A DNA stretch of 44,221 nt from Prasinococcaceae sp. CCMP 1430. Its lineage: Eukaryota > Prasinodermophyta > Palmophyllophyceae > Prasinococcales > Prasinococcaceae. This document shows, piece by piece, positions 18,335-27,766 of the stretch. A program made the position numbers and the translations under genes. Location: the NCBI GenBank assembly GCA_013416795.1, contig RQSC01000019.1:284901-329121 (forward strand), written 5' to 3'. Positions within the stretch are counted from its first letter, which is position 1; each line of letters starts with the position of its first letter. The notes below the pieces were generated by a model, which saw only the letters and a list, made by a program, of their open reading frames with translations, had not been told where the DNA came from and did no database searches.

Positions 18335-20144
18335 TTACGCGAGGCCGGTGGTGTCGAAGCCGGGCATGGCGAACTTGACGGCGAAGGCCTCCACGTCGGC
18401 GCGCAGCGCAGCGATGTCCTTGTTGTCCACCAGGCCCTTGTTGAAGTCCCTCATCATCTTTCCGTGCTCGCCCATGATCTTCAGGCAGATGTCGGCCGCG
18501 CGGCCGAGGAACTCGCCGATCTTGACGAAGTCCGCCTCCACGAGGCCACGGCTGGTCATGGCGGGGGCGCCGATGCGGACGCCGCCGGGGCTCATCGCGG
18601 AGGCGTCGCCGAAGACGGCGTTCTTGTTGAGCGTGATGTGGCACAGGTCGCACACCTTCTCCATCTTGTTGCCGGTGAGGCCCAGGCTGCGCAGGTCCCA
18701 AAGCAGCAGGTGGTTCTCCGTGCCATCAGTGACCAGCTTGTAGCCCTTCGACATGAGCATGTCAGCGAGCGCCTTGGCGTTGGCCTTGACCTGCTGGATG
18801 TACACCTTGAAGGCCGGGTCCTGCACCTGCTTGAGCGCGACGGCCAGGCCGCCGATCTGGTGGTTGTGCGGGCCGCCCTGCAGCGCGGGGAACACCGCGA
18901 AGTTGATCTTGTCCTCGAAGTCGTACTGCACGTCATCGGGCTCGCCCTTCTTCGGCGTGCGCGGCCCCTTGCGGTAGAAGATCATGCCCGAGCGCGGGCC
19001 GCGGAGCGACTTGTGCGTCGTGGTCGTCACGATGTCGACGTAGTCGAACGGCGAGATGTGCTCCTCGGCGGCAACCAGGCCGGAGATGTGCGCCATGTCC
19101 ATCATGAGGAGCGCGCCCACCTTGTCCGCGATCGCACGGAAGCGCGCGTAGTCCCAGTCACGCGGGTATGCCGAGCCGCCCATCACGATGAGCTTCGGGC
19201 GGAAGTCCAGCGCCTTCTCCTCGAGCTTGTCGTAGTCGAGGTAGCCGGTCTCGGGGTGGAGCTTGTAAGGGAGCGACTCGAAGTAGATGGAGGTCGCCGA
19301 AATCTGCGCGGATGAGCGCGTGCGGGGTGAGGGCAGGCCGGGGCGGGATGAAATGGGGGTGGCGGAGGACGGGTGCAGGCGTCGGTAGCCGCTGCCGTGT
19401 CAGCCGCCTGGCCTCGCGTGCGGCAGCAGCACATCGAGCGCGGGGGCTGCCGCCGCGGGCGCACGGCGGAGGGCGGCGAGGCGCATCCATCGGGGGAGAG
19501 CGCGAGGGACCATCCATCCTCCCACCCATCTGCGCGGCGCGTGCGCGGCCGCGCGGCCGCGACAGCGCGCGCGACACGCCGCTGCGCACGCACGCGCATC
19601 CGTGCGCGCGGCTTCCGAGACGCCGCGCGCACGCCGCGGAGAGAGGTAGCGCGAGCGCACACGCGCGGCGGCCTCGAGCGGCGGACGGCGCCTTCGGCGA
19701 GCGCACCTTCTTGCCGTTGGCGGTGTAGTAGCCGTGGGTGAGATGGCCGCCCGAGGGCAGGTCGAGGCCCATGATGCGGTCATGCGGGTTGAGCAGCGCC
19801 GTGTACGCCGCAAAGTTCGCCGGCGAGCCCGAGTAGGGCTGCACGTTGACGCCCCACTTCTCGGGGTCGAGGTGGAACGCACTGAGCGCGCGCTCGCGGC
19901 AGATGTTCTCGATGACGTCGATGTTCTCGTTGCCGCCGTAGTAGCGCGCGCCGGGCAGGCCCTCGGAGTACTTGTTGGTCAGGCACGAGCCGAGGCACTC
20001 GATGACGGCCTGCGAGGTGAAGTTCTCCGACGCGATGAGCTCGATGCCCTTGAACTGGCGCACCTTCTCCTTCTCGATCAGGCCGTGGATCTCCGGGTCC
20101 ACCTCCTTCAGGGGGGTCAGGCCCCACTCCGCCACCGACTGCAT
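18335..20144 (-). CDS. SHMT: Serine hydroxymethyltransferase
   Basis: Two coding exons, 20144-19707 and 19303-18335, total 468 residues, the usual SHMT size. The intron (403 bp, phase 0) starts GTGCGC and ends GCAG after a pyrimidine-rich stretch. Splicing joins ...[10 protein letters not shown] to [15 protein letters not shown] as in the family. The PLP lysine is in [17 protein letters not shown]. The enzyme interconverts serine plus tetrahydrofolate with glycine plus methylene-tetrahydrofolate. ATG 20144 follows a textbook pyrimidine tract and CAG (about 20152-20185), so a 5' exon probably exists upstream, either untranslated or encoding an organelle presequence. A TATA box at about 20384-20394 supports a leader of roughly 60 nt plus an intron. 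Without a visible presequence the cytosolic form is the default. Confidence 0.93.
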
Positions 20145-20382
20145 CGCGACGGGCTGAAGGGGGAGGGGGAAGGGGGGAAGGGAGGCGCACGCGAGGTGCG
20201 CGGTGTGGCCGGGCTGCGTCGCGGCCTGCACCCGCGGCCCGCCCCCTGCGCGCGCGCGTCGCGTTTCGGCGCGCGCGAAACCGCCGATCGGCGCGCACCG
20301 CGAACTTGCGGCGGTCGGCGCGCCTCGCCCGAAACGGCGGGACCGCCCCCGCGCAACCGCGCTTTCGCCGCCCCCAATCCGT

Positions 20383-20394
20383 TTTTATATATCA
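20383..20394 (-). promoter_or_regulatory. TATA box for SHMT
   Basis: On the minus strand the sequence reads GATATATAAAAAC, a strong TATA element and one of very few in this GC-rich window. It lies about 240 bp upstream of the SHMT ATG. The pyrimidine-rich CAG just before that ATG suggests a 5' leader exon and intron between the two. Confidence 0.55.
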
Positions 20395-20500
20395 TTTCTG
20401 CAAAGGAAAATTCGCGGCGGCGAAATGAACCCCCGTTCCGCGGCCGCAGCTGCCACCTGCAGCATCCACTCGCGCCCGCCCGCGCGCGAGGTGAAAAAGT

Positions 20501-20650
20501 GGTGACGTGCAACGCTGCGGGGCGCGAAGGGTTCCGCGAGGGAAGCGACGTTTAATGTGACGTTTCATTTACCCACGGGAGATCATTTTTATCACGCCGT
20601 CCCGCCAGGTGCGACGCAACGCTTTGGCGCCCGAAAGGGTTCCGGAGGGG
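20501..20650. repeat. Imperfect direct repeat and TGACGT sites in SHMT/UGM intergenic region
   Basis: Blocks 20501-20542 and 20609-20650 align as about 42-bp imperfect direct repeats sharing GCAACGCT, GGCGC, GAA, GGGTTCCG and GAGGG. Between and within them, TGACGT occurs at 20503-20508 and 20558-20563; this is the core of plant/algal bZIP (as-1/CRE-like) sites. The arrangement suggests a duplicated upstream module shared by the divergent SHMT and mutase genes; function is inference. Confidence 0.45.
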
Positions 20651-20692
20651 TTCCTTTTAAGCTTTTCTGTATACCCTAAAGTCCTTTGTAAA

Positions 20693-20717
20693 AACCGTAA
20701 GTGATGAAACCGTAAGG
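20693..20717. repeat. AAACCGTAAG direct repeat
   Basis: Two exact copies of AAACCGTAAG (20693-20702, 20708-20717) separated by five bases, about 45 bp before the proposed mutase ATG. A candidate core-promoter or leader element. Confidence 0.5.
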
Positions 20718-20758
20718 GGGTGCAGCGCCGGTGCCGCGGCTCGTGCGCTTCCGAGGCG

Positions 20759-20790
20759 ATGGTATCGTGCGCGGCTGTGCCAGAGGGGCG

Positions 20791-20829
<39 letters not shown>

Positions 20830-22182
20830 TGGGGCGCGGGCGCCGACGCGATCGCGGCGGCGGGGGAGGCGTCCGAGGCGCCGCTGCGGCTCGGCGGCGA
20901 CGTCACGTCGGGCGACCTCGCCACGGCGCCGCAGGACGTCGACCTGCTCATCGTGGGCGCAGGCCTGTCGGGCGCCGTGCTGGCCGAGCGCTGCTCGAAG
21001 GAGCTAGGGATGACGAGCGTGGTGATCGACAAGCGCGATCACATCGGCGGGAACTGCTACGACTACGTGGACGCGCACGGCATCCGCGCGTCAAAGTACG
21101 GCGCGCATCTCTTCCACACCAAGTTCGAGCGCGTGTGGGAGTACGTGCAGCGCTTCTCGGAGTGGATTCCCTTCGACCACCGAGTGAAGGGCATGGTCGC
21201 AGACGTCGACGGCGAGAAGAAGCTCGTGCCCATCCCCCCCACGCAGGAGACTGTGAACACGCTGCGCCTCGACGCGGGCGAGGGCGGCGTGCACTCCGAG
21301 GAGGCCATGCAGGCGTGGTACGACCGCCAGCGAGTGGTGCCACCCGGCGGCGAGCCCGCGAACGGCGAGGAGGCCGCGCTGTCGCGCGTCGGGCCGCTCC
21401 TGTACGAGCGGGTCTTCAAACACTACACGAAGAAACAGTGGGACAAGTACCCGGCGGAGCTCGATGCGAGCGTGCTCATGCGCCTGCCCTGTCGCACCTC
21501 GACCGACGACAGGTACTTCTCTGACGAGTGGCAGGCGCTGCCGAAGCGAGGGTACACGCGCATCTTCGAGAACATGCTGCTCAACGACCCCAACATCACC
21601 ATACGGCTCAACTGCGACTTCTTCGCAGCGCGCGAGGCCAACGCGCTGCCCAGGCACAAGCTGCTCGTGTACACGGGCCAGATCGACACCTACTACGCCG
21701 GCCTGGGCATGCCGCAGCTGGAGTACAGGTCGCTCAGGTTCGAGGAGGAGTACGTCGAGGAGCCCGAAGGGGGATTCTTCCAGGAGGCGATGGTGGTGAA
21801 CCATCCAGGTCCCGACGTTCCCTTCACGCGCATCGTCGAGTACAAGCATGTGCCAAACCAGCCTACGGAGGTCAAGGAGGGAAAGGTCAAGGGCACGCTC
21901 ATCGCTCGCGAGTACAGCAAGGCCGGAGGGGAACCGTACTACCCCGTTCCCAATCCCGCCAACCGTGAGCTCTACGAGAAGTACGCCGAGATGGCCGCCA
22001 AGGAGGAAGGCGTGTGCTTCGTTGGGCGCCTCGCGAGCTACAAGTACTTCAACATGGACCAGGCCATCCTGAACGCCTTGGAGATGTACGACAACTTGCG
22101 CGAGACGGGCAGGCTCGAGCCAAAGCGCGCGCCGCACGAGTTCGGGCCCGGCGACAACGAGGCCAACGGCGGGCTGAAGTGA
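20759..22182 (+). CDS. glf: UDP-galactopyranose mutase, bacterial Glf type (5' end unresolved)
   Basis: FAD enzyme that converts UDP-galactopyranose to UDP-galactofuranose. From 20938 the frame encodes VDLLIVGAGLSGAVLAE (FAD-binding GxGxxG), RDHIGGNCYDY, KYGAHLFHT, GYTRIFENML, YTGQIDTYY, EYRSLRFEEEY and the C-terminal VGRLASYKYFNMDQAI, i.e. the full Glf fold in about 414 residues. Length and motifs match bacterial Glf; green algae such as Chlamydomonas are known to carry this type. The frame has no ATG before the domain. The only good candidate (20759, MVSCAAVPEG) is in another frame and separated by a C34 run (20796-20829). Either the run's length is wrong in the assembly, or the true start is in an upstream exon. 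The coordinates therefore include an apparent frameshift. Confidence 0.85.
20796..20829. repeat. C34 homopolymer
   Basis: Thirty-four consecutive C in the 5' part of the UDP-galactopyranose mutase gene. Read in frame it would encode poly-proline. Runs this long are prone to miscounting, which would explain the missing in-frame start. Confidence 0.9.
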
Positions 22183-22337
22183 GCAGGCTGCGACCCGGCG
22201 CCCCCCGCGCGCGCCGCGCGGCCGCTCAGACGACGCCCGCCGACGGCGCGGCGGCACTCCCATTGGTTTTTGCGATTGTTTTGGTTATGATTCCCCCCTA
22301 GCAACGGCAACCTCGCCCGGCGTCGCACCGCGCGCGT

Positions 22338-25205
22338 TCACGCGGCGCGGAACTCCTGCGCCAGCATGGACTCCATCATGTCGGCGCACGCGCTGTCGAT
22401 CTCCTTCTCCGCGACATCGGCGAGGATCTCCTCGAGCAGGGCTTCGCTTGCTGCTTCCACCGTCGCCACCAGGTTGAAGCCCTCGTCACCGGCGAGCGCC
22501 AGATCGCCCTGCTCCAGCCACGACAGGAACGCATCGCGAGCGCGCGTGATGCGCTCAGCCTCGATGCGCGACAGCGCCGGCGCAGCTGAAGGCATAGCCG
22601 CCCCCACAAAGTCGACCGTGGGCGTGCCACCCGCATCAGCCACCAATGGCCCCAACTGAGACCCCTGCCTGCTCGAGCCGCCCGCGCCTGGCTCGTGCAG
22701 CCACTTCCTCCTGACCTCCGCCTCGAAGCTGTCCACAGCGTCCAACTTCTCCAGCAGCTCGGCCATAAGCACGCGCTGCTGCTCGGGCGCCATGCTGTCC
22801 ACTGTGAGCGCCATGTCCACCAGCACGCTCTCGAGGCCCTCGTCTGGTGTTGCGACCTGCATTTGCGTTGCTGTGGCCGGGGCCGCAACAGCAGCAGCCT
22901 TGGGGGGGCTCGTTGCCGCCACCACACTTGGGCCTGGCGGCAGCGTGATCGGAACACCTGCAGCTGCAAGCGTGCGCGCAACATCGCTGGCCGACGCTAT
23001 GTCATCCATGGGCGCCTCACCGACGCCTTGCTCTTGCCCGTCTTGCGCCACACTGAAGCCGAATGGATCGAAAGCCTCTCGCTCGAGCGGTGCTCGCGAT
23101 GACGTCGCGCCAGCGTGTAGCGGCGTCGACGTGATCTCTAGCGGCACCCCGCTGCGCGCGGGATGCGCGCGAGAGGGGGTGCGCGCCGCCGCCCCTGCTG
23201 CGCCAGCCCCTGGCACGCCTAGTTTGGGCGGAGGATTGGATCCCTCAAACACACTGAAGAAGTCGCCATCCGGGCCCTTCGGGCCTCTCGACTTCCCCCC
23301 CGAGCGCTCGGGCGCCTGTCCCTCCGCTGCTGCCATCGCTACTGCGCGCTGCTTGTATTGCTCCACGGCTGTCGGTGTCGCGGCCGCGGCTGCCAGCTCC
23401 GCCGCAATTGCCGCTGGATCCGCATCAGCGTTGAGATCGCCCGCGCCGGCACCTTCCATTTCCAAGCCCAAGCGAGGTGTACCCGGCAGCGACGCCCCCC
23501 CCTCGTTTCGCGGCTGCTGTTGCAGCGAAAGCTGCGGAGCGGCTGCCACGGCGAGCGCCGAACCCCCATCGGAGCCTGGGCCTCCCTTGGACGCCGACAC
23601 ATCCGGTACGATCAGCAGCGACCTCGCCGACTCGCCTGCCCCTGCGCCCGATCCTTGCGCTAGGTCGGCTGGCCGCAGCACCATCGCCGCGCCCGAGCCC
23701 GAGCCCGCCGCGAAGAACTCCCGCTCGAGCAGACCGCGGGCGGTGTCAAGGACCGCCAGCCACTGACCCTCGCCCGCCGCTATGTAGCCCTCGCGTGCGG
23801 GCAGACCGCGACGGGGCTTGGAATAGCGCAGGCCACCGCTCGGGCTCGCTTTGGCCCTCGGCGAGCGCTCCTCCCTAGTCTTTGCTTGGCGGTCGACCAT
23901 GGTGTCGGCGTCCCACCCATGCCGCTTGGTGCGCCCGCGCAGCTTTCGAGGGCGCTCTTCGGCGGCCTCGGCCAGTGACGAGGACGCCTCCGCGCGCGCG
24001 GGCTGCCCGACCGCGCCCCTGCCGCTGCCGATACCGGCCCCACGCACGTGCGCCTTGGCGAGGACATTGGCTACCTCCTCGAGGACCTCTTGGGTGGGCG
24101 GCGCGCCCGCCGCGCGGATGCGCCGCAGGAGCGCGACAGCCTCCTTAGCCAACCGCGCCGTGTCGGCCTGGCCCGCCGCCTTGGCGGTCATCGCCGCCGC
24201 TCGTTTCGCTGCATGCACCGCCGAGCTTTGCGAGCTTTGCGCGCCTGGCCGCTTGGGCAGCGCCCTCGGCGCGGCCTTGCGCTTGCCTCCCGCGGGACCC
24301 CACACGCTCTTGCGCTCCACGGGCAGCGCCGGCAGGTCCTTCGCGTCGACAGATTTGGGGGCGGCCGCGGCCACGGCCGCCGCCGCCGCAAAGGCGGCCG
24401 CGCCACGCGGCGGCCACGCCGACGCCCCGGCGCCGGCTGACGCACGGTTGTCCGTGGTGGACCCCGCACCGGAAGCCGCGTCGGAGCCCGCCGCTTGCAG
24501 GATGGCGCCCTGCTTCTTCACGAGCGCGTCAATAGCCTCCCGCTGGCGATTGAGCTGGCGGCCCTGCTCCTGCAGCGCGCTGCTGAGACTCGCGTTCTCG
24601 CGCCGCAGGTGCGCCTGGTGCACGCCGAGCGCGGCCTTTGAAGAGGACGCGCCGCCCGCACGTGTGTGCGTGCGTGCGGCCACGCCGAAGGTCGCCGCGG
24701 TGCGCGTAAGCTCCGCGCGCGCGGCGGCAGCCGCCGCGCGTAGTTCCGACGTGCGCCCCGAGCGCACGCGCGTGTCGCCGTCCCATTCGCCACTGCCGCC
24801 CGCATGAGCCGACGTGGTGCCCTCGGCCGCCTCGGCAGCGCGGAGCGCAGCCTCGCGCGCCATTCGGTGCGCCACATGGTGGCTCGCCGCGCCGCCGACG
24901 TACGCCGACGGTGTTGCCACCGCCGCCGCGCGCGCGCCCAAGCGCGCGGCGAACTGAACGAGCACATCGTCGAGGGAGGTGCCGGGCGACCGCGTGGGCG
25001 CTGGGGTGGCCGCCGCGGGCAGTGGCACATTGATGAACACGCCGCCGCCGCCCGCGCGCGGCGGCGTCGCCGGGCCGCGCACCCCGCCCGGTGTGTACAC
25101 CGACGGCGTGTACCCTGCGAGGATCCCTGAGGCACCGCTGCTAGCGCAAACGAGGCCCACCACCCCTCCGTCGCACACCACACCACACCGCTCCACCCCG
25201 CACAC
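22338..25205 (-). CDS. Unrecognised 955-residue Ala/Gly-rich protein with coiled coil
   Basis: I do not recognise this protein. The open frame of 955 codons is far longer than its neighbours' noise frames and has protein-like segments. Residues about 30-60 are TP/SP-rich (GYTPSVYTPGG). A charged coiled coil at about 195-235 includes HLRRENASLSSALQEQGRQL. Basic, Lys/Arg-rich blocks with SP sites occur in the middle, then a long disordered Ala/Gly/Pro region. The C-terminal ~75 residues are helical and acidic (LLEEILADVAEKEIDSACAD), the most conserved-looking part. This layout suits a cytoskeletal, centrosomal or nuclear scaffold, but that is speculation. The start at 25205 is uncertain; several CAG sites just downstream could be splice acceptors. 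It is convergent with the mutase (155 bp). Confidence 0.55.
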   Translation of the reverse strand: MCGVERCGVVCDGGVVGLVCASSGASGILAGYTPSVYTPGGVRGPATPPRAGGGGVFINVPLPAAATPAPTRSPGTSLDDVLVQFAARLGARAAAVATPSAYVGGAASHHVAHRMAREAALRAAEAAEGTTSAHAGGSGEWDGDTRVRSGRTSELRAAAAAARAELTRTAATFGVAARTHTRAGGASSSKAALGVHQAHLRRENASLSSALQEQGRQLNRQREAIDALVKKQGAILQAAGSDAASGAGSTTDNRASAGAGASAWPPRGAAAFAAAAAVAAAAPKSVDAKDLPALPVERKSVWGPAGGKRKAAPRALPKRPGAQSSQSSAVHAAKRAAAMTAKAAGQADTARLAKEAVALLRRIRAAGAPPTQEVLEEVANVLAKAHVRGAGIGSGRGAVGQPARAEASSSLAEAAEERPRKLRGRTKRHGWDADTMVDRQAKTREERSPRAKASPSGGLRYSKPRRGLPAREGYIAAGEGQWLAVLDTARGLLEREFFAAGSGSGAAMVLRPADLAQGSGAGAGESARSLLIVPDVSASKGGPGSDGGSALAVAAAPQLSLQQQPRNEGGASLPGTPRLGLEMEGAGAGDLNADADPAAIAAELAAAAATPTAVEQYKQRAVAMAAAEGQAPERSGGKSRGPKGPDGDFFSVFEGSNPPPKLGVPGAGAAGAAARTPSRAHPARSGVPLEITSTPLHAGATSSRAPLEREAFDPFGFSVAQDGQEQGVGEAPMDDIASASDVARTLAAAGVPITLPPGPSVVAATSPPKAAAVAAPATATQMQVATPDEGLESVLVDMALTVDSMAPEQQRVLMAELLEKLDAVDSFEAEVRRKWLHEPGAGGSSRQGSQLGPLVADAGGTPTVDFVGAAMPSAAPALSRIEAERITRARDAFLSWLEQGDLALAGDEGFNLVATVEAASEALLEEILADVAEKEIDSACADMMESMLAQEFRAA

Positions 25206-25613
25206 ACACGCGGCGCAGCAGAGCGCGCGCGCGGTTCGAATTCGCGCGGGCCGCCCGCATTTCGGAACGCCCTCTGCGCTTTGCGAAGCTCAGAAGGCAT
25301 TCCGCGAGAACACGCGGAAATGGATTCGGAAGTGTTTGGACGACGGCGCGTCGCAGGCATTTAGATGTGCGCGGCCTCGCCGGCGCCGCAAAAAAAATGG
25401 CAAAAAAAAAACGGCGGCGCGGAAAGCGCCACGCAGAGCAGCGGGGCGGCAAAGGGGGGAGGGGGGTGAGGGAGAGGGAGGGTGAGGGGGAGGGGCGGCT
25501 CGCCGCCGGGCGCCGCCGAGGCATGCATTGTACAGGTGCGTCTTACGCGTGGATACAGACAAATGTGCGGCGCGCCCGGCGGGCGCGCCGCCCAGGCTCC
25601 GGCGCGGGCTGGG
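25206..25613. other. Spacer between TPRA1-like 3' end and 955-aa protein 5' end
   Basis: Non-coding. It has A8/A10 tracts at about 25390-25410 and a purine-rich G/A block at about 25455-25495. Near-palindromic TTCCGCG/CGCGGAA elements at about 25296-25320 (half-sites around a short loop) may be promoter elements of the minus-strand 955-residue gene. Confidence 0.4.
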
Positions 25614-26356
25614 CTAGAGCTCCAGCGCGGACAGCAGGTCCGAGCTGTGGAGCTCCTGGTAGAGGTCGAGCGAGTCCTCCGCGTCGTCCAGTTGCACGAA
25701 AGTGAAGTACACCAGTGGCGGGAAGCCCCACGCGTACGCCGTCGACGCGATGCCGAACGGGCAGTAGCCGAAGCGCATGCCCGCCAAGAGCATGATGCAG
25801 CCGAGTACGTAGGTGGAGTACAGCGCACCGAGCAGCTCTGCGTAGCGCGCGTACGTCGGGCGCGCCGGCAGCAGTGCGCGCGCTCGCTCGCTCACGCGGG
25901 GGGCAAACGCGTACACCGCGTACACCATCCCCACCAGCAACGAGCGCACGGCCCAGAATGCCCACACGCCAGGGCTCCCCACGCCATGCGCTGGCGGCAC
26001 GAACAGCGCCAGCCCGCCGCCGTACACGGCGACAGCCTTGGCGAGCGCATCCATGGCCGCGAGCGCGCCCGCCGAGAGCGCCACCCGCGCAGCCGTCTCG
26101 TTGGTCGGCGCCGCGTAACCAACGAGGAGATACGCCAGCACGAGGGCTTCAGCGGCGGTGTCAAACAGGTCCTGCACGAGCCACAGCGTGTCCCAGGTGT
26201 TCTCGCGCTCCGCTGCGCGCTCCCCGCGCGCGGCCTGCGCGGCGGCGAGAACACAGCGCAGCAGGTTCAACCCCACCACCGCCCACGTGACCGCAAGCGC
26301 TGCGCGCGACGCCGGCGGCAGCGCCAGCCCGCCGCCGGCCGCGCGCCGCCTGCGTA
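25614..26356 (-). CDS. TPRA1: TPRA1/TPRA40-like seven-transmembrane protein (5' end lost in assembly gap)
   Basis: The open frame runs from the gap edge to the stop at 25614, about 247 visible residues. It covers roughly five membrane helices. Matches to TPRA1 (candidate GPCR family in plants and animals) include a TW-x-VQDLFDTAAEALVLAYLL helix and FWAVRSLLVGMVYAVY. A loop with LPARPTYARYAELLGALYS corresponds to the family's LPSRRSFYVYAGIL region. The last helix FGIASTAYAWGFPPLVYFTF precedes a short acidic tail. The family is a conserved 7TM protein of unclear signalling role. The N-terminus and first helices lie in or beyond the N gap. It ends head-to-head with glycerol-3-phosphate dehydrogenase, so both promoters are missing. 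Confidence 0.7.
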
Positions 26357-26554
26357 NNNNNNNNNNNNNNNNNNNNNNNNNNNNNNNNNNNNNNNNNNNN
26401 NNNNNNNNNNNNNNNNNNNNNNNNNNNNNNNNNNNNNNNNNNNNNNNNNNNNNNNNNNNNNNNNNNNNNNNNNNNNNNNNNNNNNNNNNNNNNNNNNNNN
26501 NNNNNNNNNNNNNNNNNNNNNNNNNNNNNNNNNNNNNNNNNNNNNNNNNNNNNN
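26357..26554. other. 198-base assembly gap (N)
   Basis: A run of N between two divergent genes, both of which are open right up to the gap. The missing sequence must contain both start codons and the shared promoter, so the true length is probably larger than 198 bases. Confidence 0.98.
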
Positions 26555-27628
26555 GCCGCGGGCGCGGGTGAGGCCGCGCGCGTCGCGGTCGTGGGCTCGG
26601 GCAACTGGGGCTCGGTGGCCGCGCGCATGGTGGCGGCCAACGCCGAGCGCCTCGCGGGCGTCGAATCGGAGGTGCGCATGTGGGTCCACGAGGAGGCGCT
26701 CCCGTCCGGCGAGAAGCTCACCGAGTACATCAATCGCACCGGCCGCAACGACAAGTACCTGGAGGGCGTGCAGCTGGGCGCCAACGTGCGCGCGGTGCCA
26801 GACGTGCGCGAGGCGGTACGCGGCGCCACGCACGTCGTTTTCGTGGCACCGCACCAGTTCCTCGGCGGCATCTGTGACACGCTTGTCGGCGACGGCAGCG
26901 ATGCACTGCTTGCGCCGGGCGCCAAGGCCGTGTCGCTGATCAAGGGCATGGACGTCGCACCCAGCGGACCGCGCCTGCTGAGCACGCTCATCGAGGACGC
27001 GCTCAGCGTCGAGTGCGGCGTGCTCATGGGCGCCAACATCGCCTCTGAGGTGGCCGCTGAGCAATTCTCCGAGGCCACGCTGGGTGTTGCTGGCGGCGCC
27101 GGCAGCAAGGCGGCAGGCGAGTGGATCGCGCTCTTCGAGCGCCCGTACTTCTCTGTGCGCGCCACGGGCGATGTCTCGACAGTGGAGATGTGCGGCACCC
27201 TCAAAAACGTGGTGGCCATCGCCGCGGGGCTCGTCGACGGGCTCGGGTACGGATCGAACAGCAAGAGCGCAATCATGCGCCTCGGACTCCTCGAGATGTA
27301 CCGCTTCGCCCAGCTGGTCTCGCCTGAAACGGCTGACAAGGGCACCATGTTTGAGTCGTGCGGCGTTGCAGATCTGATCGCCAGCTGCCTGGGCGGGCGC
27401 AACCGCAAGGTCGCCGACGCGTTCGCGCGCGCGGGCGGCAAGCGCTCTTTCGAGGAGCTGGAGGCCGAGCTGCTGAGCGGGCAGAAGCTGCAGGGCGTGC
27501 TCACCGCGCACGAGGTCGCCGAGGCGCTCGATGCCCAGGGCCGGCGCAGCGAGTTCCCGCTGTTCAGCATGGTCGACCGCATCGCAAAGGGGGAAGAGCC
27601 ACCCGAGTCAATCGTATCGCTCTCGTAG
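26555..27628 (+). CDS. GPD1: NAD-dependent glycerol-3-phosphate dehydrogenase (5' end in gap)
   Basis: About 357 codons visible from the gap edge, nearly the whole enzyme (family about 350 residues). The Rossmann motif AVVGSGNWGS starts 13 residues in. It is followed by EVRMWVHEE, NDKYLEGVQLGANV, VSLIKGMDV and MGANIASEVA. The substrate-binding lysine lies in GTLKNVVAIAAG, and NSKSAIMRLGLLEM and ESCGVADLIASCLGGRN follow. It reduces dihydroxyacetone phosphate to glycerol-3-phosphate with NADH, supplying glycerolipid and osmotic glycerol synthesis. The sequence is of the eukaryotic cytosolic GPD1 type. Any targeting peptide would be in the gap. A G12 run follows directly after the stop. Confidence 0.93.
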   Translation, partial: AAGAGEAARVAVVGSGNWGSVAARMVAANAERLAGVESEVRMWVHEEALPSGEKLTEYINRTGRNDKYLEGVQLGANVRAVPDVREAVRGATHVVFVAPHQFLGGICDTLVGDGSDALLAPGAKAVSLIKGMDVAPSGPRLLSTLIEDALSVECGVLMGANIASEVAAEQFSEATLGVAGGAGSKAAGEWIALFERPYFSVRATGDVSTVEMCGTLKNVVAIAAGLVDGLGYGSNSKSAIMRLGLLEMYRFAQLVSPETADKGTMFESCGVADLIASCLGGRNRKVADAFARAGGKRSFEELEAELLSGQKLQGVLTAHEVAEALDAQGRRSEFPLFSMVDRIAKGEEPPESIVSLS

Positions 27629-27766
27629 TGGGGGGGGGGGGTGCTTTGCACGCATATTGGGAGGCGCATTCTCACCCAGCAGGTCATCGTCGCCGCGGAT
27701 AACACCTACGCACATAGTGGTACACACGTGAAGGGGCATCCACCCTCGAGATTTTTACGGCCGGCT

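Noticed and set aside
17861-19315. 484-codon plus-strand open frame over SHMT
   Set aside because: It lies antisense to SHMT coding sequence and has no recognisable domain.
23780-25100. Plus-strand open frames opposite the 955-residue protein
   Set aside because: Lower-complexity shadows, shorter and without helical or coiled-coil periodicity.
25225-25260. GGTTCGAATTC resembling a tRNA T-arm
   Set aside because: The local stem is just GC-repeat complementarity; there is no acceptor or anticodon arm upstream.
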